Positions 48,071 through 61,208 are shown, numbered from the stretch's first letter. The stretch: DNA of 64,000 bases from Andrena cerasifolii (GCF_050908995.1 NC_135130.1:7185001-7249000); one strand, 5' to 3'. The notes: a model not told the origin generated them from the sequence alone. Program-made: numbers and translations.

Positions 48071-51000
48071 ATGGTGGCGGATGAGAGGCTGTTCTTCTCG
48101 AAAGCCGTCCAACAATTGGCCAGATGTCTGGCAGCGATCAAGCCTACGCCATGGGAGAAGGTTCGTTAGTTCCTAACTCTCTATCATCAATTAACGAAAC
48201 ATTCCGGTGATGTTCGTGTGAAGGAATAGAAATCTGACATTTGGTCGATCCAGATTAGGTTAAGGATGTGTCAGCTGATATCGCGATATGTCATTCCATG
48301 ATGTAATTGAATGGAGGGCCTATTAACTGTCTCAGATATTAATGACACATTTAAGACTGACAATTAACGTCACTGCTCTTCCGCAAAAACGAGTCCGTCA
48401 CGATCGTAAAAGTCATTTCCTGTGGATAAGAATGTTTTTGCAGGCAAGAAGGTTCCACGATCAAAGAAATTCTCAGATACTTATAATAATAACACGTAAA
48501 AAATTCACGTAAATCTACAAAAAATTCACGTCGATTAAAAGAACCAAAAACCATCTTCGAATCTTCTGAATACCTCCACTCACAAAGATCCCAAACCCGA
48601 AAATTCAAAACATTCTGTAACTTTGTCAATGTGTAGGGGATTTCCTCCTGATTGCAACGCATTTTTTTTTTGCTGTCCAAATGCACTCGAAGGGGATGAA
48701 ATTAACCCCCGAAAATTCGGCTATTTTCCGATTTTGTGTTATAACTCACGAACTGTAAGATATATAAAAAAAGTTTCAAGACAAAAGTTACTTCTTTTAA
48801 TTAGATCTATCATTTGGATAAAAAAAATTATTTTACAGTTCACGAGTTATCACACAAAATTGGAAAATAACCGGATTTTCAGGGGCCAATTACACCCCAT
48901 TAGAGTGAATTTGAGCAGCAAACAAAAATTGCGTCGCAATCAGGAGGAAATTCCCTACATATTCACAAAGTTTCAGAATTTTTTGAAATTCCAGGTTCGG
49001 GATGTTCCCTTGCCAGATACATTTTACATACTCTCCTCGACGCTATGTAATTTTCATTGAAAACATTTTTTACCTCGCACGACTTATTAATATTTTTGTA
49101 TCCATATAGGTAATGCAATTATTCAAGCTATGCCCACAAGAGTCTGCTCAAGGTATATATCGCTTGGATCAAAGAGGGCAAGATGCAACCATTGCGTTGG
49201 GAATATTCTTCCTGGAATCCGGCTTACAACATCGGGAGAGAATATTGCCTTACCTTCTGCGCCTACTGCGTGGCCTCCCCAAAGCCGTTTGGCTGGACGA
49301 GATCAAATGCTCGCCGATGGAGCGCATTCCCGTCGCAGAGCGCTTCAGCTTCTGCTTGAACACGTTGCTCAGCGATATCGCAGCCAGATGCGAGCCCGCG
49401 CGAGAGGAGATCATTTCTACCCAAGTGGAAATCTTGGCGGTGCTCACGAATCTCATAAGGGGATATAAAGATCAGAATGGTAGCAGAGGGATGCAAGCGA
49501 AGCGTGGGTATTCTCTGTACAGCCGCGTATTCACCTGTTCATTCGCTCCGAATATGTATTCGGCGCGCACCGATTTTTTGCTCGTTCGGTGTTCGGCGCG
49601 CGTTCGGGCCGATCCGCTTGCTGGCGGTCCATCAAAGCGTGCATTTGGGTCCGAACGATACCATGAAATGGACGACGCAAATTTCACTCAACCCCGAACG
49701 CGCGCTGAGCTACGAATGAGCAAAAAATCGGTGCGCGCCGAATGCACATGTGAATACGCGGCTTAACGAAAGTATTCCGTTGGGCAGAATTCTAATCGGA
49801 GGTTTATTGTTTTCAGTGTCTCTATGCAAATGCATAGTTCCAGTTCTGATCGGTTTAGCTAGATCGATGGGTCGTTTCTCCTGCACAGATCCTCCGCTCC
49901 TCTGTCGCATTTTCCCAAGACAGGAGCCGCCGCTCTCCATACCGAACACAGAAACGCGTTTAACATCGGACAAGAAGCACCATAGCTTCTCGAACTTCAG
50001 GCCAATCATTCCTCGATCTTTAAGTGGCAATCTGAATCCTCATCCAGCCATCGATAACACGCCCAGCCTGCTAACCGGAGATCACGATTATCCCTGCGCG
50101 AAACGACCGTCGCTGCAGTCGTACTCGTCAGTGCCCTACGATCCAGCTACGTACTTCTTCAGCAGGTACGGGTCAAGCTTCAATCAGTTCCCCCAAATGC
50201 GATGCAACGAGAGCCCCGAGAGGAGAGCCGGCTTGCAGTTCAGCGTGGTGCATTTACAAAGCGTGCTAGCTCTGGCGAAGAAGTTACTCACGAAGGAGAT
50301 TCTAACGTTCCTCGACGACGAAGCTCAGCAAGTCAGTGGCAACTTCTGTTACGACGCGACTCTGTTACTATTCTGTTATTAATTTCACTGAATCCTTTTT
50401 CTTTAGGTATACAGTTCTGGTCAAGTGCAAATATTCCCCTATCGGACGTTCAGTGAGACAATGAATCTAGTAATGGTTGCTCTTTTGCGGGAATTGTTAC
50501 AAAATCAACGCGATCTGCCCGCTCCTTTCACGAGGGACGTGCAGGAGTTTGTGAAAGGGCTTTTTTTATCCGGCCAGACGGAATTGCAATCGCGCCAGCA
50601 TGACGCGAGCGAGCGCGAGGATATGGATACCAATTTCCGAACTGTAAATAGGTTTAAAGTGAACGTGATGGCTAATTCCGCGTGCGTCGATCTACTAGTG
50701 TGGGCGATCGGTGATGAGACTGGTAAGTGGGAACGGAGCTTTAAAGCCGCACCTGTATATACGCTCGAAGACCGAGTAGATGTATTTTAATGTTAAACTG
50801 CTGTTTAAATGAATGTCTCCTGTGTCCGTGAGAAGTATAGATCTCTTACGTTATTTTTACAGTGAGAGACCAGTATGATTTGTCCGCGCTATTCGCAGAT
50901 ATCAGCTCGATGCTGATCGGCGAGGGTATCCGAATTTAGCTTACTTTGCACTTCGATTGACTCTCCTACATCTACGATAACTTTCAATAGTTTTTCAACT

Positions 51001-54000
51001 AACGAGTACACCCGGTTCACCTCGCTGGCCTAATTTTTATTTCACTAAATGCAATTCTCTCTTACCTCATTCTAACCATTTGTTCGATTCCCAATGGGAA
51101 GATAAGCAATGAACTGCCGTTCATTAGTCTCATTCATTTTTGTGCATTTTTTTCAAGGATTTCTTAGAATTAACAACCAGTCATTCGTCTCATGAATGAC
51201 TGCCCGCCTCTCAGAGATTTGTGAGCGCCCTGTCTGTGTGAGTGCGACTGTTCACAGGTGCGGATAGTTTGTGTGGCCGCCTGGTTGAGAAGATTAATTC
51301 CAATCACGGGCCGAAGCTGGTGCTGGCGCATATGCCTTTACTGATGGTGTGCCTCGAAGGGCTGGGAAAGCTGGCGCAGAAGTTTCCTAACATAGCGATT
51401 ACGTCTATATACAATCTCCGGGACTTTCTCGTCGATCCGTCGCCTATACTTCTCAAGCTGCACCGCCAGCAATACGGGAAAGGTATTTTAAACGTAGGGT
51501 AAAGGCAGGTAATATGGAACACCTGATTTCAAAAGCTTCTCAAAAGTAGGAGAATTTGCTATTGTGTCTAGGGATCTAGTAAACACCTGGATTGCCCGAA
51601 GAGTTCACTATTTCTTTATCGAAATTTTACGAAATTCCATATTACATGCCGTTCCATATTACCTGCCTTTACAGTACTATGCTATCGTTCAACACATGCT
51701 CGTGTCTGGCTGACGAATACATCTTCTTCAGGAAAAGAACTGCATGATTCAAAACAGACTACTTCGTCGATACAAAGCGCTTTCGAGAAGCTACGGGACG
51801 CGGCCATTGGAAATCTCTGCATCGCTTTGGAAGCCGCCCACTCCGTGAATCCAGATTGCGTGCCGGCACTAGTCGCCAGTGTCTCGAATAGATTATTTGC
51901 TGCGGACATATGCGACGGGTATAGTTGCACCTGTTACTTAATCCTCGGTCGGCGGTGCCTGGGTCTTTCTGGGCCCAGACGTAACGTCGCCGAGCGTAAT
52001 AGTAAATAGTAATAGAGAATACCTTAGATATCGAGAATATAAGTTGCTCTAATAAAAATGTCACGTAAAGTGCGTGTACTAAGACAATTACTACGGGTCC
52101 AAACGAACCCAGGCATCGACTCCCCCGCGGTCGTCCGAATCGTCCGCCGTCCAAAGGTTAACTTACTATGCAGTTCTAATTGGCTGTTTTATAGTTGCAC
52201 CCTGGCTTCTGTGATTTCTATAATTCGCTTTAACACTTTCAGCGACTCCGATGAGAGGTCGAACAGCGAATTAATTTCCAAGAATATAGTAATCATGCTG
52301 GGCCACGTTGCCGTCGCATTGAAGGACACGCCGAAGACCATGCGCACGATATTCCCATTCTTTCAGCAACTGTTCTGCCGTACACCGAGCGATCTCGATT
52401 TCCTGATCGTTGATCAGTGGGGATGCATGATCATCGCGAAATGCGAATCGAAGGTTGATTACCGCGTCAATTAGAAGCTACTGAATTAATTCTTGATACC
52501 TTAATCACAGTGTGCCAGATTGTAAATGGAGGTGTTATGTCTTTTAGATTTACGAAGGTATAATGCAGATGTTCTCCATGTCGTTGGGCTCGAGTACCGC
52601 GACTTATGCCTCGAACGACGATCGCAAGCAGTACTGTCACGTGTCTAAAGCGGTTACAAACGCGCTTGCGAACATAGCAGCGAATCTGCTAGGCGAAACA
52701 GAGTTGGACGACTTGCTGCTGCACCTGCTCGAGCTTTTCGTTCAACTTGGATTAGAGGGCAAGCGTGCCAACGACAAGGCGTCGAACAATGCCACTGCGA
52801 CGGTAAATTGAACAGCATCAACGATTTCATACACGGCTTGCTATAGTTTCTATTTTGATCGTTGAATTTTACGGTAGAAGGCGGCGAGTAGCGCAGGGAA
52901 CTTAGGCGTGCTCATTCCCGTGATCGCAATATTAGTGCGGCGACTTCCGCCGATTAGGCACCCGCAGAAGAGGCTTCTCAAGCTTTTCAAAGATTTCTGG
53001 CTTTACTGCGTCGTGATGGGTTTCGCTGGCGATCAAGCGGCAAGGCTGTGGCCTGCGGAATGGTACGAAGGCGTGAAGGAGATCGCTGTGAAGTCGCCGT
53101 ATCTCATTTCGCAGACAAGTGCCCGCCTCGAGATGAGAGAGCTGCAATACACCTCGGCCGTGCGTAACGACAGCGTTTCCTTGAACGAGCTGCAAGAGCT
53201 GAGGAGTCAAGTACTGAAGCTGAGTACTCGGTGAATATCTCCTTCTAATTTTTATCCACGTTTGAAGACTGCCGAACGCAATGTTCCCTGTTCACAGAAC
53301 CAACGATATATCTCAATACGTGACGAAGCTGCAGTTCGCGCAGTGCACGTATTTGCTGTCAGTCTACTGGCTGGAGACGTTAAGGGTGGCGAACAGCCCT
53401 CAGCCGAGTCTGCAGCCGATCATGGAATACTTGTGCGACACCGATCTGCAAAAGGAGAAAAGCGGCATGTGGCAGTGCATATGTTGCGTCGCTGATTCCG
53501 TGTTCGTGAAGTTCAAAGACGTTATGCAACGCAAGCCCAAGGATGAGAGGCGCGAGAAGGAGCTCGAGAATCATGCTCAATTTCTACTGGTGCATTTCAA
53601 TCACGTGCATAAGCAAATAAGAAGGATAGCGGATAAGTATCTCAGCGCGTTGGTGGACGCGTTCCCCCATCTCCTATGGAACTGCAAGGTGCTTTGGAGC
53701 ATGTTGGATATTCTACAGGTAGGAGTCTCTTTTACTCCACGATTTTGTACCAAGTGTATTCCCTGTTAAATGATTATCCCCACAGATTTTATCCTTCTCG
53801 TTGCAAATTGACCCAAACGAAGAGACGCCAATCATGCGAATACCTGGCACACCGTACAGTATCGAACTGATGGATACCCTCGAAGCGAGAGAGGTACGTG
53901 CGCAACGGTCCCGCTCGCGAGCCACTTGCAAACTAAACCTTAATTATGCACCACAGATCATCGTGAAGGACTTTACCGCGAGATGTAAAGGCATAGTGCA

Positions 54001-57000
54001 GGAAGCCATGAAGTGGGCACCACAGGCCACCAGATCGCACCTGCAGGAATACGTTAATCAGATACCGTCCGGACTGAAATGCCATTCCGGCTTGTGTCTA
54101 TCCACAGACACGGTTCTTGAATTCGTGGACCTCGCTGTCCCGCCATCGGCCTTGCCAAATGTAAAGTCGTTTCCTTTCATATCTAACCGAGGTGCTTTAA
54201 TCTGCGTATAATATAACACCTAACTTTCAGACTAATTCGTTGGATAAGCGACCGCGTGGCCCGAAAGGCGCCAGCTCGTGGCTGCTGTCGATGATGTCCA
54301 CGCGATCGCGGTACGCCGGGGAGATCGCGGGGATGCTTTCGTTGGCGCAAACCGAATCCGCCACTTCAGAAATACCGTTCGAAGAGAGCAGAAACAAGGT
54401 CGTCGATCTGTTGATCGATGCCGTGTGGAGCTCCTGCCGTTCTCGCAACAATCTCATGCATTGCAGCGCCCTTTGGCGCGCTACCGGCCTACTAATCTCT
54501 ATGCCTGGTAATTCACATCGACGGATCATCGCTGACTTCTCTCTCCTTTCGATTTGCAAGTGGTTAATTCGCATTTTCAGGGATACACAGGCGTTTACTG
54601 CACACAGTGGCTTCTTCGCAAATTCAGCTGTTCACTTGCTCGGCCATGACCACGGCGGTAGAGTGCTGGCAGTGGATACTCACTGTACGCCCGGACCTTA
54701 AGCTACGCTTCCTGCAAGAGATGCTTGCCGCCTGGCAGTACACCGTGGATAAGAAGATGGGCCTGTTCGCGCCAGACGAGGAGGATGTTAGCCCGCTGAC
54801 AGTGTACGAGGGCTGCAAGCTAGGCCCGAATCCCCCTCAAGTGAAGCCCCACGAGATCTGGGTCACCTTCATCGTGGAGTTGATCGAGACCGCTAAGTAT
54901 TGCTGCCAGGAGACGGTGAACATGATCGTCACCTTGCTGCATCGCTCGCTGCCGATGACGGTTGGCGCTTCCGGCGAAGAGCCCGGGATGAGTCGTCACG
55001 TTGCCGCGGTCGGCGTGCGCTTCAAGCTTCTTTCCTGTGGGCTACTTCTCCTCCAGGGAGACATTCTACCAAGGTACCGTGAACGATGCGATATTGCGCG
55101 AGGAATAAACGGAGAAGGTAACGAGATTCGTTCGCAGGACTTTGAGCAAGAACGTGCTGCGTGAACGGGTTTACTGTAATTGCTTGGACTACTTCTGTCG
55201 CGAGCGTCAGGTACCAACGCAGGAACTTGAGCAGTTACGCGAGGATTTAGTCACGCTGATACGGTTCTGGCAGGTACGTGAAAGAATTTCAATTGAATAA
55301 CGTCGCCGCGAACTTTTGCGGAGCCAAAAAGAAACGCATTTGTATTTCCATTGCAATGTTTGTTGCTCGTAGGTGATGCACAGTGACAAGAAGTACTTGG
55401 TAATGACTGGCAACGAAGGGGAATTAGACATGCTGACACCCCAGACCTGTGCAACTGGCGGTTTTGGGCCCAGCGAAACGATTGGTTCCCTGAGTACAGC
55501 CCTGGGCACAACGAACAACGAGTTTCCAAAGACACCATCGAACGTGTGGATTAATACGGTCCCGATGTCCACCAGTAGCAACACGCTGGGTAAACGTAGC
55601 AATCGCAGTAAGCGTGTTATAAACGCCAATGTCTTTGTAAAGGATTACATAAAGAAGAGGAACCTGATACTGGAGTTGTTGGCAGTTGAGATAGAATTGT
55701 TACTGGTACGTTCAATCTTCTATTTCTCTTCTTCCTTTAACCGGCGACTTGTATTCTATATTATTACAGGTCTGGAGGAATCCTGGTGGAAGGCAGGAGC
55801 TTGCACTCGCAGGTGAATCGAGTATCGCAGAATGGCGCGCAAAGGGGATGAACGATCGTTGGCGCGAATACACGCGGCTCGCGTGGGAGATCAGTCCTGT
55901 TCTGGCTATATTCCTACCAGTTCGATTCAAGAACTCCGAGGTCATCGTGAAGGAAGTCAGCGGATTGGTCCGTCTCAAGCCTGTACCAGTTATGCACATT
56001 CCAGAAGCACTGCAGTATCTGGTTACGACTGATACGCTGCTTAACGACGTTCCTGAGGTAAGGCACCTTTTGAATAACGCAGGGATGTTTGGTGATCAGG
56101 CAGGATTAAGTAAAAAGTATTTATTAAAAGAGGTTCAGGCGAGGATGCCTTCCATTCGGCTGCCTTTGCAGGACTGACTTCATCCTTTCTTATCTAGCGC
56201 TCCCCGAGATTCACACTTGCAACACACACTCTTGACGCGCGTTCCGGTCACCCAAACTCTCCGCGTGCATACGAAGAAGCCATTCAAACCTCACACCCCT
56301 GACGCATTCGATACTTTACGCAAACATACTTTGTCAATCTTACAGTCTTCGTACTCCCACAGCAATGTCAATTTCAATGTTCTGATTTATTGTCGTGCTT
56401 CAGTTGGTGTACATGTTAACATGGGCAAGGGTGTCGCCGATTCAAGCGCTGGCATACTTCTCCCGCCAGTTTCCGCATCACCCGATCTCTGCGCAATACG
56501 CAGTTGAGGTGCTAAGCAGCTATCCAGCGGATGCTGTGCTCTTCTACATACCTCAGCTGGTGCAAGCGGTGCGCCACGACACCATGGGATATGTGATAGA
56601 ATTTATCAAGAAGATCTCTAAGCGTTCGCAGGTGAGTGCCAGGAAAGCAGTATGTCGAAAGTGCCGTTTATTTCCTTGTGTTCAATTCTCTTTCGCGGTG
56701 AAAATTACTTCAGCTTGCCCATTAATTATTAATTTCACGCAGGTCGTGGGGCATCAGCTAATTTGGAACATGTACACGAACATGTACATGGACGAAGACA
56801 AGCAGATTAAAGACGCTGTTCTCTTCGACGTGCTAGACTCCTTGGTAAAGAGCATTCTCGGATCGCTGTCCGGCCCAGCGAAACAGTTTTACGAAAGGGA
56901 ATTCGACTTCTTCGAGAAGATCACAAACATCTCTGGCGATATAAGGCCATACCCGAAGGGTCCTGAACGTAAAGCAGCGTGCTTGAAGGCTCTGTCCCAG

Positions 57001-58898
57001 ATCAAAGTGCAGCCTGGCTGCTATTTGCCGTCTAACCCCGAAGCCATGGTTATCGACATCGACTACCAGAGTGGAACTCCTATGCAGAGGTGAGTGGCAC
57101 AACTATTCTTACATTTCGCGTTATAATTGCTTGTACTGAATCCTGTATTACGGCCCACAGTGCCGCGAAAGCACCATTCTTGGCGCGCTTCAAAGTACAA
57201 AAGTATGGAATTAACGAGCTGGAGAATATCGCGTTGGCAGTGTCGGCTAACGGGAAAGTGGAGATTAAGAGAGAGCCGGAGAAGGAGACGTGGCAGGCCG
57301 CGATCTTTAAAGTCGGCGACGACGTCCGGCAAGACATGCTAGCCTTGCAAGTGATCAGTATTTTCAAGAATATATTCCAGAAAGTTGGACTGAATCTATT
57401 CTTATTTCCATATAGAGTAGTGGCTACAGCACCTGGGGTAAGTCCGCATTCGCGAACTCCACTTTGAAGTACAGGGTGTAAGAGCGTACCGATCTAAGAA
57501 TTATTAACGTACATTTCAGTGCGGCGTGATAGAGTGCGTGCCAAACGCGACGTCTCGCGACCAGCTCGGTCGCACTACCGACATAGATATGTATCAGTAT
57601 TTCATCACGCGTTACGGGGACGAGACAACGAAAGAGTTCCAGAATGTGCGTCGGAATTTTGTGAAATCGATGGCGGCCTACAGTGTTATCACGTACCTCT
57701 TGCAAATCAAAGATCGCCACAATGGCAATATAATGTTGGACACCGAGGGTCATATCATACATATCGATTTTGGTTTCATGTTCGAAAGCTCGCCTGGAGG
57801 TAATCTGGGCTTCGAGCCTGATATTAAACTGACCGATGAGATGGTGCTTGTAATGGGAGGTAGAATGGAGGCTGCACCCTTCCGTTGGTTCATGGAATTA
57901 TGCGTACAGGCCTTCCTCGCAGTCAGGTAAGCGTATTCATAGATTTCTTTCGCTACTGATGAGCACTGGTAATTTAATCATGCTAACAGGGGAAGTTCGG
58001 TAACTTGAAAATGGAAAAATCTGATACTTTGCAGAAATGTAGCTCAAGTGATGCTAATAACGTAACTATTTTTTTATTCGGCAATAAAACGGTCCTAAGG
58101 GTGAAAACACCCCTGAATGAAATTGAGAGTTTTCAGATTATCGCGAATATTTGCGAGACCGTGAAAGATATCGAAAAAAGGTTCAATTCAATGTTTTATG
58201 GCTTTCGATATACTATTTACAATATGGTGATATACAATTATTGTCGAAAAAAAGGGAGGTGGTGAAAAACTTTGATAAAAATGTTTTTCGCAAATTCTTT
58301 ATCGCCGCTTTATAGGACACTAGTAAAATACACCCGCGCTTTGCTTCGGGCCTAAGAGATATTAAGGACTCCATGAAAATACATTTTACCCCTTTTCATC
58401 CCCTTGGGGATAGAATTTCCAAAAATGTACCTTCCAAATTTCACGTTCCTAGATTAAACGGTTTGAGCAGGTCATTGATGAGTCAGTAAGGACTTCTTAT
58501 ATATATATATATATATATATAGATTAAAAAAACCCATAAAACTTAAAAATAGTTACGTTATTAACATCCTCGATGTTTCAGACATTTTTATCCTTCGAGT
58601 TACCAAAATTCCCTTGTAAGTTACTTTCAGTCTGGTTCCGCCAATGAAACTAAATTGTAAAATCTTTCGCAGGCCCTACCAGGAGGCAATCATTTCTCTG
58701 GTGTCTCTGATGCTCGACACCGGCCTGCCATGTTTCCGTGGACAAACAATAAAGCTCCTGAGAGGTAGATTCGTGCCAACAGCTACCGATCGAGAAGCAG
58801 CGGTCTTTATGCTCAGTATAATACGTAACAGCTACCTCAACTTCCGTACGAAAACTTACGACATGATACAGTATTATCAGAATCAGATCCCTTATTAA
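48071..58898 (+). CDS. PI4KA: Phosphatidylinositol 4-kinase alpha (PI4K III alpha), complete
   Basis: Phosphorylates PI to PI4P at the plasma membrane. Exons: 48071-48160, 49110-49479, 49817-50331, 50407-50722, 51258-51482, 51732-51918, 52243-52453, 52548-52802, 52878-53230, 53298-53718, 53786-53893, 53957-54160, 54231-54507, 54581-55073, 55138-55273, 55373-55705, 55770-56057, 56404-56631, 56743-57089, 57161-57437, 57520-57926, 58673-58898 (stop TAA). All phases agree and give about 2088 residues, near the human 2102. N-terminal helical repeats show LGIFFLESGLQH and FSFCLNTLLSD. The centre has HVAVALKDTPK and GLEGKRA. The kinase domain shows KPYPKG-like RPYPKG, QPGCYLPSNPEA, ATP-site IFKVGDDVRQDML, the catalytic loop DRHNGN (about 1943-1948), HIDFGF (Asp about 1961) and the terminus TYDMIQYYQNQIPY. 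The start (MVADERLFFSKAVQQLARCL) fits insect orthologues. Donors of exons 1, 3 and 7 (gttcgt, gtcagt, gttgat) are weak. Confidence 0.96.
48587..49005. mobile_element. Foldback MITE in PI4KA intron 1
   Basis: Two arms of about 180 bp face each other around 48800. Mirrored blocks include GATCCCAAACC/GGTTCGGGAT, AACTTTG/CAAAGTTT, GGATTTCCTCCTGATTGC/GCAATCAGGAGGAAATTCC and ATAACTCACGAACTGTAA/TTACAGTTCACGAGTTAT. Non-coding. Target duplication is not clear. Confidence 0.85.
49521..49763. mobile_element. Foldback MITE in PI4KA intron 2
   Basis: Ends AGCCGCGTATTCAC and GTGAATACGCGGCT are exact inverted repeats. The arms share CGGCGCGCACCGATTTTTTG and GCGCGCGTTCGGG in mirrored order. The left arm has a 17-bp internal duplication (TTCGCTCCGAATATGTA) absent from the right arm. 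The open frame running from exon 2 through it (to 49766) is intron read-through, not exon. Confidence 0.85.
51920..52201. mobile_element. Short inverted-repeat insertion filling PI4KA intron 6
   Basis: TATAGTTGCACC occurs directly repeated at 51920-51931 and 52190-52201. Between them, GGTGCCTGGGT (about 51953) and ACCCAGGCAT (about 52107) and their surroundings (CGGTCGGCGG / CCGCCGTCC) are inverted repeats of roughly 40-60 bp. The direct repeat may be a target duplication, though about 18 bp separates the right arm from it. Confidence 0.5.
58318..58522. mobile_element. Retroposon-like 3' tail in PI4KA intron 21
   Basis: The stretch ACACCCGCGCTTTGCTTCGG, CCCCTTTTCATCCCCTTGGG, CCAAATTTCACGTTCCTAGA and GATGAGTCAGTAAGGACTTC is typical of a dispersed arthropod repeat tail. 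It ends in a (TA)n run (58499-58521). No coding part is present, so it is a truncated copy. The class (LINE or SINE tail) is inferred from the simple-repeat end. Confidence 0.6.
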
Positions 58899-59483
58899 GT
58901 CTCCACTGTTCGAGAGAGCCCTCCGTCGGTGATATCTGAACCCACCACGGAAGAATTCATTTATTTCCGCGAAGATTGTTGAACCGGTACCTCTGTGTAC
59001 CGTATTGTTGAATACTGGCAGTATAGCTGCGAAACTGTACAAAACCCCTCAGTGTCAATGTTACTCTTAGACTCAGAAATTTTACGAAAGCGTCATGCTC
59101 TGTATGTATTGTACCTAACAATGTATTATAAAGTGGAGAATGATTTTATGCGCCTATCGCGCGCAGGAGACGTGTACATTAAAAACATTCCTCTGTTTAT
59201 TATTTATGCACTGTTGCCGAGTAAACATTAAATGGGAAAGTTACTTTAAAGAGTGTAAGCTCTCTACAAACATCTGCCATAAGTTTATTTCATACACAAT
59301 CTTTAATTCGTGCTTAATTTATTATGTACAACGATTATAGTACAACTAAAGTTCAGCGAATGCTCCATCGCATTCAGCGCTCGTCGGGTGAATAAATTTT
59401 GCCTGGCGTAAGAGATTTAGTCTCGGTGGATGCGCTTTCCCTAGAACCAAGTTTGCAAGTATTACGAAACTCGTCGTGCTGAG

Positions 59484-59670
59484 CAGAGTTCGGAGGGATT
59501 CGGCTCTACTGATGGAGGGGGAAACACCTACAGGAGCGGTGGTAATGTGTGTCGGTTCGTGTTGGCGCCACTTGGCTGGCTTGGCGCTGCCGTCAGTTCA
59601 CGCACACATTATCACCGCTCCTGTAGGTGTTTCCCCCTCCATCAGTGCAACCGAATCCCTCCGAACGCTG
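59484..59670. mobile_element. Near-perfect foldback hAT-type MITE
   Basis: A 187-bp hairpin. Arms of about 75 bp run CAGAGTTCGGAGGGATTCGG onwards and are mirrored by a right arm ending in the complement of CAGCGTTCGGAGGGATTCGG, with about 95 percent pairing (shared TGATGGAGGGGGAAACACCT and ACAGGAGCGGTG). Flanks GTGCTGAG and ATGCTGAA agree at six of eight positions, consistent with an 8-bp hAT target duplication. Confidence 0.85.
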
Positions 59671-60476
59671 ATGCTGAAGTATGTTGAATACGTTTGAGCA
59701 GCTTCTTTCAGGTGCATTAAACGTATAATGAGGAAGAATAAAGCGAGGGAGTGTATAGTTACCCTGCATCTATCTGTTTCCGAGCGCACACTTCGATGGG
59801 TGGCTGAACGAGGCGTCTAGCGTCGCGAGAGTAATAATATACTTTCGAGGTTTTATGGTACGGTCCACCGGGTACTGTAGGGGGAGGCTGTACACGCGCG
59901 GCGAGTCCGTCTGCGTATCTTAATGCTTCTACAACTGGTTTCTGCAATGTTTGCGTGTTCCTTCTTATCGAAACGTAACTTGTGGCTTACTTAACGCGGA
60001 ATAGAAAGTATTCGGTGCTGGAATTTCTTTTACTTCAACGGGTAACGATATTACAGTAAGTAAGTTAGAAAATTGAAAAGTTACGTAATTTCTAGAGAAA
60101 ATAAAGAGTATAGAGTATACGTATGTTAACGAAATATTTGCTTACACCTCGGCAAATATCCCGAAATATTTTCAGTCCAGGAGTTATTTGTCGATGTTGC
60201 ACGGCCCTCGGCATTTTTATTGTTCAATGAATTCTTTAGGGTTAAATAAACAACGCACCTTTAACACACACGGCGTCTCAACTATTCGCACTGAAGTCGA
60301 ACACTGTCAATGTTATTATTTTACTCTTGCGACTCGATAATCGACTCCTGTCTCGATATCGAATTCATACGATCGGAATAATCGACAACTCTACGACTTC
60401 CGATTTCCATATTTAAACGCTTTGCCCGCGAAAGCGTTTGAAACTACTTCTTTCGAGGCCGTCCGAATAATTTTTA

Positions 60477-60630
60477 ACCGACTTCAAACAAAGGTTACGA
60501 AGAATTAAAAAATAATAAACTTTTGAAAAAAAAAGTAAGAAACCGACTTCAAAGTTGCGCTAAAAATGCAATTTTTAAAAAATTATTTTATCCTTTCTAG
60601 CACACCTTTGCAGTCGGTTTTTTACTTTTT
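60477..60630. repeat. AACCGACTT repeat remnant
   Basis: AACCGACTTCAAA occurs twice in direct orientation (60477 and 60542), and AGTCGGTTTTTTAC in inverse orientation (about 60612), around an A-rich core. It looks like the end of a dispersed element. Confidence 0.5.
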
Positions 60631-61208
60631 TTAATTACGTAACAACATTCAGGATTTCGAAATTGTTTACCGACTTGCAAGGAATTCGCGTGAAAAGTGA
60701 AAAGGAATATCAGGTAAAACAAAGCAGGTATTTCAGGCTAATTTATTAAAATTTCGTTGCACGAAAGATTGTTTCGTTATAATAAATAATACTACATCTG
60801 TTCTAACACAAATAACAACAGTATCTTTTGCAAAAATTGCTTATCAAATTTCGCGAGTTAAAACCTTAACGTCGGTACGCCACCTCGAGCGCGAATTCCA
60901 AACCAGATCATTTGATCCCCCTTTCCATGAAATCGCGCGATGATTTCTGGGCTGGACCGCGATTTTCGCGCATCCATTGATTGCTGCTTTCGCGCGAATA
61001 CGCCATTGCCATTCAACCACATCACGCTGCAAAGAATAGCGAGGCCATTGCTTCGTCGGCTGAAGTGCGTCTTACGTTATACGTCAGTGCGTTTGCGCTC
61101 GTGATTCAGCAAAACGATAATTGGATCGTGCGACTTTGCGTTAGCCGCCGCTGCTGATCCTCATTCTATCAGCGATCGTCGTTCGACCCGGTCGAGACAC
61201 CTCCAACG

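Larger units (their letters stand above)
58899..61208. other. Intergenic region between PI4KA and SOD
   Basis: Contains the probable PI4KA 3' UTR with a candidate polyadenylation signal AATAAA at 59391-59396, then a hAT MITE (59484-59670) and a repeat remnant (60477-60630). 59700-60470 and 60640-60840 show nothing definable. 60850-61208, directly upstream of the SOD start, is more GC-rich (CGCGAGTT, CGCGCGATG) and probably holds its promoter and 5' UTR; no TATA box is evident. Confidence 0.55.

Noticed and set aside
48623..49060. 145-codon frame upstream of PI4KA exon 2
   Set aside because: It runs across the foldback MITE of intron 1 and shows no similarity to PI4KA.
49113..49766. 217-codon frame taken as a full PI4KA exon
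   Set aside because: PI4KA similarity stops at about 49479; the remainder is a palindromic element and the reading resumes in phase at 49817.
52058..52242. Upstream extension of PI4KA exon 7
   Set aside because: The frame is open but lies in the repeat-like intron; the acceptor at 52242 and the phase from exon 6 fit instead.
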